Origin: Pollutimonas thiosulfatoxidans
Lineage (GTDB): Bacteria; Pseudomonadota; Gammaproteobacteria; Burkholderiales; Burkholderiaceae_B
Reading direction: 5' to 3'
Length of the DNA stretch: 64,000 nucleotides
Assembly: GCF_004022565.1 (NCBI RefSeq)
Contig: NZ_CP022987.1
Coordinates: 558,001-622,000, forward strand
Both the position numbers and the translations under genes were made by a program. Positions 43,818 to 53,124 of this stretch are shown one piece after another. The first letter of the stretch is position 1. Every line of letters starts with the position of its first letter. A model generated the notes under the pieces. That model worked only from the letters and a program-made list of their open reading frames with translations, was not told the origin of the DNA and made no database searches.

Positions 43818-44141
43818 ATGCCCGTTACAGACAACTCGTTACTTAACGATATTCAAGAAGTCAATTTGTCTTACCTGATGCTCGCCCAGCGTTTGCTGCG
43901 CGAGAATTTCGCAGCAGGCATGTACCGGCTGGGTTTCGATTCGGACGTTGCCGAAATCGTCATGCGCCTGTCGCCGGCTCAACTTGTAAAGCTATCGGCC
44001 TCGAACGCGCTGGTGTGCAAGTTCAGGCTTAACGACTACGACCTGCTTTCTTCACTGACGCAGAACGTGCTGGGCGGGGTGCTGCAACAAGCGCACTCGA
44101 CCATCCTGCTGTCGCAGCAAGCTGCCAATCAGCCTGCATAG
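43818..44141 (+). CDS. flhD: Flagellar master regulator subunit FlhD
   Basis: A 107-residue FlhD: NSLLNDIQEVNLSYLMLAQRLLREN and AQLVKLSASNALVCKFRL match the helical dimer family. With FlhC it forms the FlhD4C2 activator of class II flagellar promoters. The ribosome site GGAGG is ideal. flhC follows after 14 bases. No FlhDC box can be assigned confidently by eye within this window. Confidence 0.95.
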   Translation: MPVTDNSLLNDIQEVNLSYLMLAQRLLRENFAAGMYRLGFDSDVAEIVMRLSPAQLVKLSASNALVCKFRLNDYDLLSSLTQNVLGGVLQQAHSTILLSQQAANQPA

Positions 44142-44155
44142 ACGCGAATAACATT

Positions 44156-44770
44156 ATGGCAACAAAAAGCGTCGCCCGGGAAGCGGAAGAAATCCTCCTG
44201 GCCACCGACATGATCCGCCTGGGCGCACGCCTGCAGGTTCTGCAAGCCGAAACCAGCCTCAGCTACGATCGCCTGGCCAGGCTGTATCGCGAAGTCAGGG
44301 GCTGCTCGCCCCCTAAAGGTATGCTGCCGTTCTCGGTGGACTGGTTCATGACCTGGCTGCCCAATATCCATTCCAGCATGTTCTTCAGTGTGTACCAGTT
44401 CATGGAGCAGCACACCGCAGCGACCAAATCCCAAGCGCTGGTCGAAGCCTACCGGCTTTATCTAGAGCAGTCGTCTGCAGGCAGGGCGCCAGACTCTACG
44501 GACGAGCCGGTGCTTAGCTTCACACGGGCCTGGATGCTGGTTCGCTTCTTCGATAGCAATATGGTCCAGTTGTCGTATTGCGGACGTTGCAAGGGCGGCT
44601 TTGTGGCTCATGCGCACGACCCGCAAAATGATTTCGTATGCGCTATTTGCCGTCCGCCTCCCCGCGCCGGGAAAACCCGTGCACGCGCCAAGCAATTGGC
44701 GTCCGGTCCTGTGCAAGTATTGCGCAGCGCCCGCAAGGCGGCAGGCCAGGCCGGCTCGGTCGCCGGCTAG
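44156..44770 (+). CDS. flhC: Flagellar master regulator subunit FlhC
   Basis: A 204-residue FlhC. The conserved N-terminal part (ILLATDMIRLGARLQVLQAET) and the zinc site of two CxxC pairs (SYCGRCKGGFVAH and FVCAICRPP) are intact. The C-terminal tail is Arg/Lys/Ala-rich, as in betaproteobacterial FlhC. A hairpin lies between this gene and motA. Confidence 0.95.
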   Translation: MATKSVAREAEEILLATDMIRLGARLQVLQAETSLSYDRLARLYREVRGCSPPKGMLPFSVDWFMTWLPNIHSSMFFSVYQFMEQHTAATKSQALVEAYRLYLEQSSAGRAPDSTDEPVLSFTRAWMLVRFFDSNMVQLSYCGRCKGGFVAHAHDPQNDFVCAICRPPPRAGKTRARAKQLASGPVQVLRSARKAAGQAGSVAG

Positions 44771-44792
44771 GTCCCGTCAGAGCGCGGATTTA

Positions 44793-44832
44793 GGCCGGAA
44801 AAGCCCCTTAGACAGGCGCTTTTGTGCCGGCC
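44793..44832 (+). terminator. Hairpin between flhDC and motAB
   Basis: GGCCGG-AAAAGC pairs with GCTTTT-(GTG)-CCGGCC across a 13-base loop, so a 12-bp stem with a 3-base bulge. T residues are inside the stem rather than after it, so it may attenuate instead of fully ending transcription, lowering readthrough to motA. Confidence 0.4.
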
Positions 44833-44877
44833 GAAAGAAGCGATCATATACCCCATGTGTAAATTGAAGGCGTCTCC

Positions 44878-45750
44878 GTGTTTATTATCGTAGGGTTTGC
44901 GATCGTTTTCGTATCGGTCTTTGGCAGTTATGTCATGCTGGGCGGGCACCTGGGTGCCCTGTACCAACCCTTCGAGTTCGTGCTGATCGCCGGCGCCGCC
45001 CTGGGCGCCTACATCGCCTCGAGCAGTGGCAAATCGGTAAAGCTGCTGATCGCTTCTATGCCGCTGATCGTGCGCAAGAGCCCCTACAGCAAAGAGCTGT
45101 ATATGGAGCTGATGGCATTGCTCTATGTCCTGCTGAATAAAGCGCGGCGCGACGGCCTGATGTCCATCGAGTCGGATATCGAAGAGCCCGAAACCAGCCC
45201 CATCTTTACCGAGTATCCGCGCATTTTGCGTGATGAAAACCTGATGGAGTTCATTACCGACTACATGCGCCTGATGGTCAGCGGCAACATGAGCTCTTAC
45301 GAGATCGAAACCCTGATGGATCAGGAGATCGAGGCCCACTTCCAGGAGCGTAACGTGCCTACGCACTCTCTGCGCGCCGTGGCCGACGCCTTGCCGGCGT
45401 TTGGTATTGTGGCGGCCGTCCTGGGCGTCATCAAGGCGCTGGCGTCGGTCGATCAACCGCCGGCCGTGCTGGCCGATCTGATCTCCAAGGCCATGGTCGG
45501 TACCTTTCTGGGCGTTTTGCTGGCTTATGGTTTCGTGGCGCCGCTGGCCGCTTCGGTCGAACGGCGCTCCGTCGCGTCCATGAAAGTGCTGGAATGCATC
45601 AAGGTCACCCTGCTGGCCAGCATGAACGGCTATCCGCCGCAACTGGCTGTCGAGTTCGGGCGCAAGGTGCTGTATTCACACGTGCGGCCCTCATTCATGG
45701 AACTGGAAGATCACGTTCGGCAAACCCGCGCGACCGGCAAGAAGGCATAG
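44878..45750 (+). CDS. motA: Flagellar motor stator protein MotA
   Basis: A 290-residue stator subunit with four helices, starting FIIVGFAIVFVSVFGSYVMLGG. The functional block DALPAFGIVAAVLGVIKAL and the last helix GTFLGVLLAYGFVAPLAAS match proton-driven MotA. The start is GTG with GAAGG 8 bases upstream. motB follows after 9 bases. Confidence 0.96.
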   Translation: MFIIVGFAIVFVSVFGSYVMLGGHLGALYQPFEFVLIAGAALGAYIASSSGKSVKLLIASMPLIVRKSPYSKELYMELMALLYVLLNKARRDGLMSIESDIEEPETSPIFTEYPRILRDENLMEFITDYMRLMVSGNMSSYEIETLMDQEIEAHFQERNVPTHSLRAVADALPAFGIVAAVLGVIKALASVDQPPAVLADLISKAMVGTFLGVLLAYGFVAPLAASVERRSVASMKVLECIKVTLLASMNGYPPQLAVEFGRKVLYSHVRPSFMELEDHVRQTRATGKKA

Positions 45751-45759
45751 GCAACGTTC

Positions 45760-46692
45760 ATGAAGAAGAACGAGCCGCGTATCGTCGTCCGGCGCAGGCG
45801 ACCACAAGTCGAAGTCAAGCATAACGACAGCTGGAAGATCGCCTACGCCGACTTCGTGACGGCCATGATGGCTTTCTTCCTGGTGATGTGGCTGGTGTCG
45901 CTGGTGCCGCAAAAAGATCTACAGGAAATCGCCGAGTACTTCCGCATGCCGCTGATGACTGCGGTAAAGGGCGGCAGCCGGAACGAGACCGGCAGCAGCG
46001 TGATCCCGGCTGGAGATTCCAGCGTCATTCCCAATCCCAGCCCCATCCAGTCGCGCGGCGATGAGCGCACCGAAGGCGATCTGCGCGACACCGAGCGCCT
46101 GGAGAACCTGAAAGCCGAGCTGGAAACCCTGATCGAAACTGATCCCATACTGCGCCAGTTCCGTCCCCAGCTATTGCTGGACATGACGCCCGACGGCTTG
46201 CGTATTCAGATCATCGACAAGCAGAATCGGCCGATGTTTGCCACGGGCAGCGCACAGGTTCAATCGTATATGCGCGACATCCTGCGTCAGCTCGGTCCGG
46301 TGTTCAATCGGCTTGAAAATACAATAAGTATTGCTGGACATACGGATTCGTTACAATATGCGTCCGGCGAGCGGGAATACAGCAATTGGGAACTTTCCGC
46401 AGATCGGGCCAATGCTGCACGCAAGGAACTCGTGGCAGGGGGGATGGAAGAGGCAAAGATCAAACGCATTCTCGGCCTTTCGTCCTCCGTCAGCCTGATT
46501 AAAGATAATCCGGCCGCTGCCGTAAACCGGCGTATCAGCATTGTTGTATTAAACCAGCGTGCTGAACGACGCATTGATGCACAAAATGCATCTGGCGATT
46601 CGGCTACCAACGTGCAGGAACTCCTGGCTCCAATTTCCGGGCAAGACCTGTATTTGCCCGGCCTTCCCGAGCTGCCTGTCTCCAACTGGTAG
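45760..46692 (+). CDS. motB: Flagellar motor stator protein MotB
   Basis: A 310-residue stator subunit. The single N-terminal helix with the proton-carrying Asp is in KIAYADFVTAMMAFFLVMWL, and the C-terminal OmpA-like peptidoglycan-binding domain includes SIAGHTDSLQYASGEREYSN in part. A linker plug follows the helix. A run of six G at 46438-46443 (LVAGGMEE) stays in frame here. Confidence 0.96.
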   Translation: MKKNEPRIVVRRRRPQVEVKHNDSWKIAYADFVTAMMAFFLVMWLVSLVPQKDLQEIAEYFRMPLMTAVKGGSRNETGSSVIPAGDSSVIPNPSPIQSRGDERTEGDLRDTERLENLKAELETLIETDPILRQFRPQLLLDMTPDGLRIQIIDKQNRPMFATGSAQVQSYMRDILRQLGPVFNRLENTISIAGHTDSLQYASGEREYSNWELSADRANAARKELVAGGMEEAKIKRILGLSSSVSLIKDNPAAAVNRRISIVVLNQRAERRIDAQNASGDSATNVQELLAPISGQDLYLPGLPELPVSNW

Positions 46693-46754
46693 TTCGAGTC
46701 GCGCCGCCGGGCACCGCGGGCCATACAGACAGCTTTACAGCAAAGGAAGTAAGC

Positions 46755-48842
46755 ATGAGTGCGGGCGTCGACCTCAGTCAGTTTTTTGAAACCTTCTTCG
46801 ATGAGGCGGATGAACTGCTGTCTGACATGGAGCAATCCTTGCTGGAACTGGACATCGATCAGCCGGATATCGATCAACTGAACGCCATCTTCCGTGCCGC
46901 GCACTCCATCAAGGGCGGCGCCGGAACCTTCGGCTGTTTTGGCCATCTGGCCGACACCACCCATTTGCTTGAAAACCTGCTGGATGCCATCAGACGCGGC
47001 GAGATGCCCCTGCGCAAAGACATGATAGATCTCTTCTTGGAAACCAAAGATGTGTTAACAGAGCAAGTCGCCGCTTACCGCAATTCGCAGGACCCTGATG
47101 TAGATGCCTACGAGCGCATTTGCGCGCAATTGCGCGAACTGGCGCTCGAGCAGTCGGGCGATGCCCCCGCCGAGCCGCAAGTTGCCCAGCCCGTCACCGC
47201 CCCCGCGCCGGCTCAGCCCGAGCCGCCCGTGGCCGCCGTCGACCCGGCCCCAGTCGCGGCCCCGGCAGCCACCGGACCCTTATGCGTACGCTTGAAACGC
47301 CTGAATGCCAAGGACGCTGAGGCGTTGGCGGCTGAAATGGCATTGCTGGGTCAGGTGCTGCATCAAGAGCCCGGTGCCGACAGCCTGAGCATCTGGCTGG
47401 ACACCACCGCCACCGCCGATGATCTGCAAGCCGTTTGCTGCTTCATTGTCAGCGAGGACCAAGTACAAATTACCCACGAGCCGGTGCCCGCGACGGCATC
47501 GGCCCCGGCCAGTTCACAGCCGGTTCAGCCCGCTGAGCCCGTCCAGGCTCCCGCGGCAGAAGTGCCGGCAGCGCCAGCACCTGTTGCCGCCGCACCGGAA
47601 CCAACCCCCGCTCCGGCAAAGGCCGCTGCCGCGGCGAAGACAGAATCGAAGGGCGCCGCCTCAGCGTCCAACAGCACCATCCGCGTGGGCGTGGAAAAGG
47701 TCGACCAGATTATTAACCTGGTTGGCGAATTGGTTATTACCCAAGCCATGCTGGTGCAGCGCTCGTCCAGCCTGGATCCGGTCCTGCATGATCGTTTGCT
47801 GAACGGCATCGAGCAACTGGAACGCAATGCCCGCGACCTGCAGGAAGCGGTCATGTCCATCCGCATGATGCCCATGGATTATGTGTTCAGCCGTTTCCCC
47901 CGTGTTGTGCGCGAGAACGCCAGCAAGATGGGCAAGAGCATCAAGCTCACCACCCATGGCCAGGCCACCGAACTGGACAAGAGCCTGATCGAACGCATTA
48001 TCGATCCGCTGACCCACCTGGTTCGCAACAGTATCGACCACGGCATCGAAACGCCCGAGGCCCGCATTGCCGCCGGCAAGAATCCGGAAGGCAATATGGT
48101 GCTGTCGGCACAACATCATGGCGGCCAGATCGTTATTGAAGTGTCGGATGACGGCGCCGGTCTGAATCGCGATCGCATTCTCAAGAAGGCCTTGGCGCAA
48201 GGCATGGCCGTTACCGAGAACACGCCGGACGAAGAACTCTGGCAACTGATTTTCGCGCCCGGCTTCTCGACCGCCGAAAAAGTCACCGACATTTCAGGTC
48301 GCGGCGTGGGCATGGACGTCGTGCGGCGAAATATCCAGGCCATGGGCGGGCATATACAGCTTTCGTCGCGCACGGGCCAGGGCACCACAACCCGGATCAT
48401 CCTGCCGCTTACGCTGGCCATACTGGATGGTATGTCGGTCAGGGTAGGGGCCGAAACCTTCATCCTGCCGCTTAGCCACGTTACGGAGTCCATGCAGCCG
48501 TCTCGCGACCAGATACGCAGCATCTCCGAGACCGAGCATGTGCTCCATGTGCGTGGCGAGTACTTGCCGTTGGTGGCCTTGCACAGCGTCTTCTCGGTCG
48601 ATGAGGCCGAAACCGACATCACCCGGTCCATTGCCGTCATCCTGCAGGCCGAGGACGTTCGCTTTGCCTTGCTGGTTGACCATCTTATTGGCCAGCATCA
48701 GGTCGTTGTCAAAAACCTTGAATCCAATTACAGGAAAATTCCTGGGGTCTCCGCTGCCACCATCCTGGGCGATGGCAGCGTTGCGCTGATTGTCGATGTC
48801 TTTGCGCTGATGCGCGTGACACGCGAACGAGCCACGATATAA
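46755..48842 (+). CDS. cheA: Chemotaxis histidine kinase CheA
   Basis: A 695-residue CheA. The P1 domain has phospho-acceptor His50 (FRAAHSIKGGAGTFG). Pro/Ala-rich linkers flank P2 (about 140-175 and 245-300). P3 dimerisation (VGVEKVDQIINLVGELVITQ) is followed by P4 ATPase with the N box LVRNSIDHGIE and G boxes SDDGAGL and SGRGVGMDVV, and the P5 CheW-like domain. It phosphorylates CheY and CheB. AAGGAAG precedes the ATG. Confidence 0.96.
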   Translation: MSAGVDLSQFFETFFDEADELLSDMEQSLLELDIDQPDIDQLNAIFRAAHSIKGGAGTFGCFGHLADTTHLLENLLDAIRRGEMPLRKDMIDLFLETKDVLTEQVAAYRNSQDPDVDAYERICAQLRELALEQSGDAPAEPQVAQPVTAPAPAQPEPPVAAVDPAPVAAPAATGPLCVRLKRLNAKDAEALAAEMALLGQVLHQEPGADSLSIWLDTTATADDLQAVCCFIVSEDQVQITHEPVPATASAPASSQPVQPAEPVQAPAAEVPAAPAPVAAAPEPTPAPAKAAAAAKTESKGAASASNSTIRVGVEKVDQIINLVGELVITQAMLVQRSSSLDPVLHDRLLNGIEQLERNARDLQEAVMSIRMMPMDYVFSRFPRVVRENASKMGKSIKLTTHGQATELDKSLIERIIDPLTHLVRNSIDHGIETPEARIAAGKNPEGNMVLSAQHHGGQIVIEVSDDGAGLNRDRILKKALAQGMAVTENTPDEELWQLIFAPGFSTAEKVTDISGRGVGMDVVRRNIQAMGGHIQLSSRTGQGTTTRIILPLTLAILDGMSVRVGAETFILPLSHVTESMQPSRDQIRSISETEHVLHVRGEYLPLVALHSVFSVDEAETDITRSIAVILQAEDVRFALLVDHLIGQHQVVVKNLESNYRKIPGVSAATILGDGSVALIVDVFALMRVTRERATI

Positions 48843-48869
48843 CGCCATATTAAAGTTTCGGAGAAAGCA

Positions 48870-49370
48870 ATGTTCACCAAGTTCGAGTCCAACACCGAGC
48901 AAGTCGATTCCACCGGGCGCGAGTTCCTGGTCTTCACGCTGGCCGCACAGGAATACGGCATCGATATCCTGAAAGTTCAGGAAATCCGCGGCTATGACGC
49001 GCAAACCGTTACCCGTATTGCCAATGTTCCTTCGTTCGTGAAGGGCGTGACCAACCTGCGCGGCATCATCGTGCCCATCGTCGACATGCGCATCAAGTTC
49101 AATCTCGAGAGCGTCGAATACGACCACCAGACGGTCGTCGTCATACTGAACCTTAACTCGCGCGTGGTCGGCGTGGTGGTTGATGGCGTGTCCGATGTGC
49201 TGATGCTGCAACAGGCGCACATCAGTGCCGCGCCGCAGTTCGGCACCGCCTTTTCTACGGAGTATCTGATGGGTATCGGTACGCTGGGCGAGCGCATGCT
49301 TATCCTGGTCGATATCGAAAAACTCATGACCAGCGAGGAAATGGCCCTCGTCGAAAGCGCTGTCGTTTAA
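48870..49370 (+). CDS. cheW: Chemotaxis coupling protein CheW
   Basis: A 166-residue CheW coupling receptors to CheA. REFLVFTLAAQEYGIDILKVQEIRGY (in parts), FVKGVTNLRGIIVPIVDMR and GVVVDGVSDVL are family blocks of the double beta-barrel. It follows cheA by 27 bases and precedes a receptor gene. Confidence 0.95.
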   Translation: MFTKFESNTEQVDSTGREFLVFTLAAQEYGIDILKVQEIRGYDAQTVTRIANVPSFVKGVTNLRGIIVPIVDMRIKFNLESVEYDHQTVVVILNLNSRVVGVVVDGVSDVLMLQQAHISAAPQFGTAFSTEYLMGIGTLGERMLILVDIEKLMTSEEMALVESAVV

Positions 49371-49394
49371 GCAAGTTTCTTCCAACGCCGATGT
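49368..49394 (+). promoter_or_regulatory. Possible sigma-28 promoter before the chemoreceptor gene
   Basis: TAAG (49368-49371), 15 bases, GCCGATGT (49387-49394) resembles TAAA-N15-GCCGATAA with three mismatches. It overlaps the cheW stop. The predicted start would fall only a few bases before the ATG at 49404, which weakens the call or implies a leaderless message. Confidence 0.4.
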
Positions 49395-49403
49395 AGAGCA
49401 ACC

Positions 49404-51155
49404 ATGTCAATAAGTAAACTTTTCACCCGGATGAAGATTCGAACCAGCCTGATCCTGGTCTTGGTTTTCTTTTTGATCATGCTTGTTGCCGGGGCGGCGC
49501 TGGGTGTTCTGTCGTTGCGGGCCAATAATCGTGCACTGGACAACATCGTGGCGAATCAGAGGCTGGGCGCCACCCTGTATTCTGTTATCGACAACTACAA
49601 GAACGTACAGACCATATTGGGTCGCGCCGTGACCAGCTATATGGTCAACAGCGACCAACAAAGCTACGCCATCGCCAGCGAATGGGGCGGCACGACCGAC
49701 GCCAGCGCCACCTCGGCGCTCAGCGACGAATCGCGTGCCCTGATCGACGAGGCGCGCAAGGAATACGATCAATCGCTGGTCCGCTTTGCCGGCTACCGCG
49801 AGCTCGCGGCCAAGGCGCACGATCCGGAAAGCCGCTATGCGCGCGTTATAGATGCCTATGCGAGCTTGATGGAAGGGGGCGTACTGCCCCTGCTCGAGAT
49901 GCTGACCGCCGGCGAAGTGGCCAAATATCATGCCTTCCTGGGCAGTACTACGCTGTTTCTGGAAGAAGACCTCTACAGTTCCCTGGGCAGCCTGGAAGCC
50001 TATCAGCAGCGCATCATCGACCGCGCCTACCGTGAAGAGGGCGAGCACTACGCCATCGTTCTGAAGCTGGTGGGCGGTGCCATGGTGTTGTGCGTCTTGA
50101 TCGCTTTGCTGGCCTACGCCTTTTTAGGCCGCATGGTGCTGCGTCCCTTGCGCGAAGCTGGCACGCACTTTGATCGCATCGCCAGTGGCGACCTGACCCA
50201 GCGTGTGGACGTTCGGTCGCGCAACGAAATCGGCCTGCTGTACGAGTCGCTGCGCCGCATGCAGGAAAGCCTGACCCGCACGGTCAGCACCGTGCGCGAA
50301 GGGGTGGAAGAGATCACGCTGGGTTCGCGCGAGATCTTCATGGGCAATACCGACTTAAGCAGCCGCACAGAACAGCAAGCCGCTTCGCTGCAGGAAACCG
50401 CTGCCAGCATGGAACAATTGGCTGCCACCGTGCGCCAGAACACCGACAACGCCTTGCAGGCGGACACGCTGGCCAAGGGTGCATCGGACGTAGCGCAGCG
50501 CGGCGGCGACGCGGTCTCTGCCGTGGTAGGCACCATGAGCGAGATCACCACCAGTTCGAGCAAGATGGTCGAGATCGTGGGCGTGATCGATGGCATCGCC
50601 TTCCAGACCAACATCCTGGCGCTGAACGCCGCGGTCGAGGCGGCGCGTGCCGGCGAGCAGGGCAAGGGCTTTGCGGTGGTGGCGGGCGAAGTGCGCTCGC
50701 TGGCCCAGCGTAGTGCCCAGGCGGCCAAGGAGATCAAGGTACTGATCGAAGAGGCGCAGCAGAAAGTTGCGGCAGGCGCCAAGCAGGCAGGCCAGGCGGG
50801 CGACATCATGCGCGAAGTGGTGGGTTCGGTGCAAGGCGTTACCACCATCATGGGCGAAATCGCCTCGGCATCGCACGAACAGTCTGATGGCATCGAGCAG
50901 GTGAACCAGGCGGTCACGCAGATGGACAGCGTGACGCAGCAGAACGCGGCACTGGTTGAAGAAGCAGCCGCCGCAGCCGGCTCGCTACAGGAACAGGCTG
51001 CGCGCCTGACCGATGCGGTCGCCGTGTTCAAGATCAATACCAGTGAGGTCATCGACGTAGCAGCCGCGCGCCTTCAACATTCGGATTCAGGCGATAAATC
51101 GGCGGCAGAACGCCTGGGCCTGACATCCACTTTTGGAGCGCTTGCCCGCTCCTAG
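49404..51155 (+). CDS. Methyl-accepting chemotaxis protein (Tsr/Tar-like)
   Basis: A 583-residue receptor with the classical layout: TM1 (TSLILVLVFFLIMLVAGAALG), a periplasmic four-helix-bundle domain of about 155 residues, TM2 (GGAMVLCVLIALLAYAFLG), HAMP (MVLRPLREAGTHFDRIASGD) and a signalling hairpin with tip FQTNILALNAAVEAARAGEQ. The C-terminus (STFGALARS) lacks a clear NWETF tether. It lies within the che operon as in Bordetella. The ligand is unknown. Confidence 0.94.
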   Translation: MSISKLFTRMKIRTSLILVLVFFLIMLVAGAALGVLSLRANNRALDNIVANQRLGATLYSVIDNYKNVQTILGRAVTSYMVNSDQQSYAIASEWGGTTDASATSALSDESRALIDEARKEYDQSLVRFAGYRELAAKAHDPESRYARVIDAYASLMEGGVLPLLEMLTAGEVAKYHAFLGSTTLFLEEDLYSSLGSLEAYQQRIIDRAYREEGEHYAIVLKLVGGAMVLCVLIALLAYAFLGRMVLRPLREAGTHFDRIASGDLTQRVDVRSRNEIGLLYESLRRMQESLTRTVSTVREGVEEITLGSREIFMGNTDLSSRTEQQAASLQETAASMEQLAATVRQNTDNALQADTLAKGASDVAQRGGDAVSAVVGTMSEITTSSSKMVEIVGVIDGIAFQTNILALNAAVEAARAGEQGKGFAVVAGEVRSLAQRSAQAAKEIKVLIEEAQQKVAAGAKQAGQAGDIMREVVGSVQGVTTIMGEIASASHEQSDGIEQVNQAVTQMDSVTQQNAALVEEAAAAAGSLQEQAARLTDAVAVFKINTSEVIDVAAARLQHSDSGDKSAAERLGLTSTFGALARS

Positions 51156-51158
51156 CTT

Positions 51159-51998
51159 ATGTCTTCTTTAGCGCAGTCTATCTTCACCATGCCCGTCTTG
51201 CCAGAAGTCGGGCATAACGATTTTGAGCGGGCGGCACGCATGTTGCATAAGCGTGCCGGCATTGTGTTGGGCGACCATAAGCGCGAGATGGCTGAACGCA
51301 CGCTGGCCATGCGTGCGCGCAGCATGCATCTGGACCAAGTGCAGCAATACCTGGACCACCTCGAGATGAATCCGCATTCCGAGCACTGGGAAACCTTCGT
51401 CAACGCTTTTACGATCAACCATACCGCCTTCTTTCGCGAACATCACCATTTTGGGGTGCTGGCCAAGTTTGCGCGCTCACGCAAGAAGCCGTTTGCCGTG
51501 TGGTCCTGCGCCAGCTCCACGGGTGAAGAGCCATACTCCATCGCCATGACGCTGCGCGAGAGCTGCCCCGCGCCTGACGCCGGCGTGACGGTACTGGCCA
51601 CCGATATCGATACGCGCGCCATTGCGGCAGCCAAGGAAGGCATGTATTCGCTGGAGCGGGCCAAACCGGTGCCCGAAGAGTATCTGCGCAAGTATTTTCA
51701 GCGCGGCACGGGCCGTCGCGCAGGCATGGTGCGCGTCAAGCCACTGCTGCGCGACATGATTCAGTTCGACGTCCTGAACTTGCTGGCTTCGGACTGGCCG
51801 GTGAACCAGAAGTTCGATGCGATTTTTTGCCGCAACACCATGATCTATTTCGACAAGGCGACCCAGACCAAAATACTGGAGCGCTTTGCAACCGTGATGA
51901 AACCTGGGGGTCTGCTGTTCGTGGGCCATTCCGAGAATTTTACGTATCTGACCAAGGCGTTTCAGTTGCAGGGGCAGACGGTATACGTGGCTTGCTAG
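51159..51998 (+). CDS. cheR: Chemotaxis protein methyltransferase CheR
   Basis: A 279-residue CheR: N-terminal helical domain, SAM site in CASSTGEEPYSIAM, VTVLATDIDTRAIAAAKEG, and catalytic region FCRNTMIYFDKATQTKIL and GHSENF. It methylates receptor glutamates in adaptation. It starts 3 bases after the receptor stop, so translation is probably coupled. Confidence 0.95.
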   Translation: MSSLAQSIFTMPVLPEVGHNDFERAARMLHKRAGIVLGDHKREMAERTLAMRARSMHLDQVQQYLDHLEMNPHSEHWETFVNAFTINHTAFFREHHHFGVLAKFARSRKKPFAVWSCASSTGEEPYSIAMTLRESCPAPDAGVTVLATDIDTRAIAAAKEGMYSLERAKPVPEEYLRKYFQRGTGRRAGMVRVKPLLRDMIQFDVLNLLASDWPVNQKFDAIFCRNTMIYFDKATQTKILERFATVMKPGGLLFVGHSENFTYLTKAFQLQGQTVYVAC

Positions 51999-52029
51999 CG
52001 CGCCGCTGCGCTTACATGATGATGGAAAC

Positions 52030-53082
52030 ATGAAAAAAATACGTGTCCTGTGTGTGGACGACTCAGCGCTGGTACGGGGCTTGATGACGGAAATCATCAA
52101 TAGTCAGGCCGACATGGAGGTGGTGGCGTCCGCGCCCGATCCCTTGATCGCGCGCGAGCTTATCAAGCAGCACAATCCGGACGTGTTGACGCTGGATGTG
52201 GAAATGCCGCGCATGGATGGCCTGGACTTTCTGGAACGCTTGATGCGCTTGCGACCCATGCCTGTAGTCATGGTGTCGTCGCTTACCGAACGGAACTCCG
52301 AGGTTACGCTGCGCGCGCTGGAACTGGGCGCTGTCGATTTCGTCACCAAGCCCAAGCTGGGCCTGCGCGATGGGTTGCTCGAGTACAGCACGCTCATTGC
52401 GGACAAGATCCGCGCTGCCGCTCACTCGAAGCCACGTCAGGCACCGGCCGCTGGAACGGCGGCGCCCCGTCGCCTGACCCATGTTTATTCGACCACCGAG
52501 AAGCTGGTGCTGATTGGTTCGTCGACGGGCGGCACGGAAGCCATACGCCAGGTGCTCGAACCCTTGCCGGCCAATAGCCCGGCCATTATGATCACCCAGC
52601 ATATGCCGGCAGGGTTTACCAAGTCTTTTGTGCAAAGGCTGGACAACCTTTGCGCCGTTCAGGTGCACGAGGCCGAAGACGGGCAGCGCGTATTGCCCGG
52701 CCATGTCTATTTGGCACCGGGCGGCGTGGCGCACATGAAGCTGGCCCGCTCGGGTGCCAACTATGTCGTCAAGCTGGAATACAGCGATCCGGTCAACCGG
52801 CATCGCCCCTCCGTGGATGTGTTGTTCAATTCGGCCGCCGCCGTTGCCGGAAAAAATGCCGTCGGCGTAATTCTGACCGGCATGGGCAAGGATGGCGCGC
52901 AAGGACTGTTGGCAATGAAACAGGCCGGCGCGTTGACCTTCGCGCAGGACGAAGCAAGTTGCGTAGTATTTGGGATGCCGCGAGAGGCCCTGCACATTGG
53001 TGCAGCCGACATCGCGGTGCCGTTGTCAGAAATGAGCGAGCGCATATTGGCAAGCGCTGGCTCCTATGGTCACCGGGTGTAG
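52030..53082 (+). CDS. cheB: Chemotaxis response regulator methylesterase CheB
   Basis: A 350-residue CheB: receiver domain with phospho-acceptor Asp56 (LTLDVEMPRMDG), then a linker and the esterase domain with catalytic Ser in IGSSTGGTEAIRQ, His in TQHMPAGFT and Asp in GMGKDGAQGL. It removes receptor methyl groups and can deamidate glutamines, which may matter as no cheD is seen in this cluster. Confidence 0.95.
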   Translation: MKKIRVLCVDDSALVRGLMTEIINSQADMEVVASAPDPLIARELIKQHNPDVLTLDVEMPRMDGLDFLERLMRLRPMPVVMVSSLTERNSEVTLRALELGAVDFVTKPKLGLRDGLLEYSTLIADKIRAAAHSKPRQAPAAGTAAPRRLTHVYSTTEKLVLIGSSTGGTEAIRQVLEPLPANSPAIMITQHMPAGFTKSFVQRLDNLCAVQVHEAEDGQRVLPGHVYLAPGGVAHMKLARSGANYVVKLEYSDPVNRHRPSVDVLFNSAAAVAGKNAVGVILTGMGKDGAQGLLAMKQAGALTFAQDEASCVVFGMPREALHIGAADIAVPLSEMSERILASAGSYGHRV

Positions 53083-53124
53083 GCCACGCGCCCCCTGGTG
53101 GTTCATTACTTTGGAGAGTAATCA

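Noticed and set aside
44818..44841. Sigma-28 promoter before motA (GCCGAAAG)
   Set aside because: The position 15 bases upstream reads GACA rather than TAAA, so the match is too weak.
46438..46443. G6 run in motB as a further frameshift site
   Set aside because: The frame is intact across it (LVAGGMEE), so the run is read correctly here.
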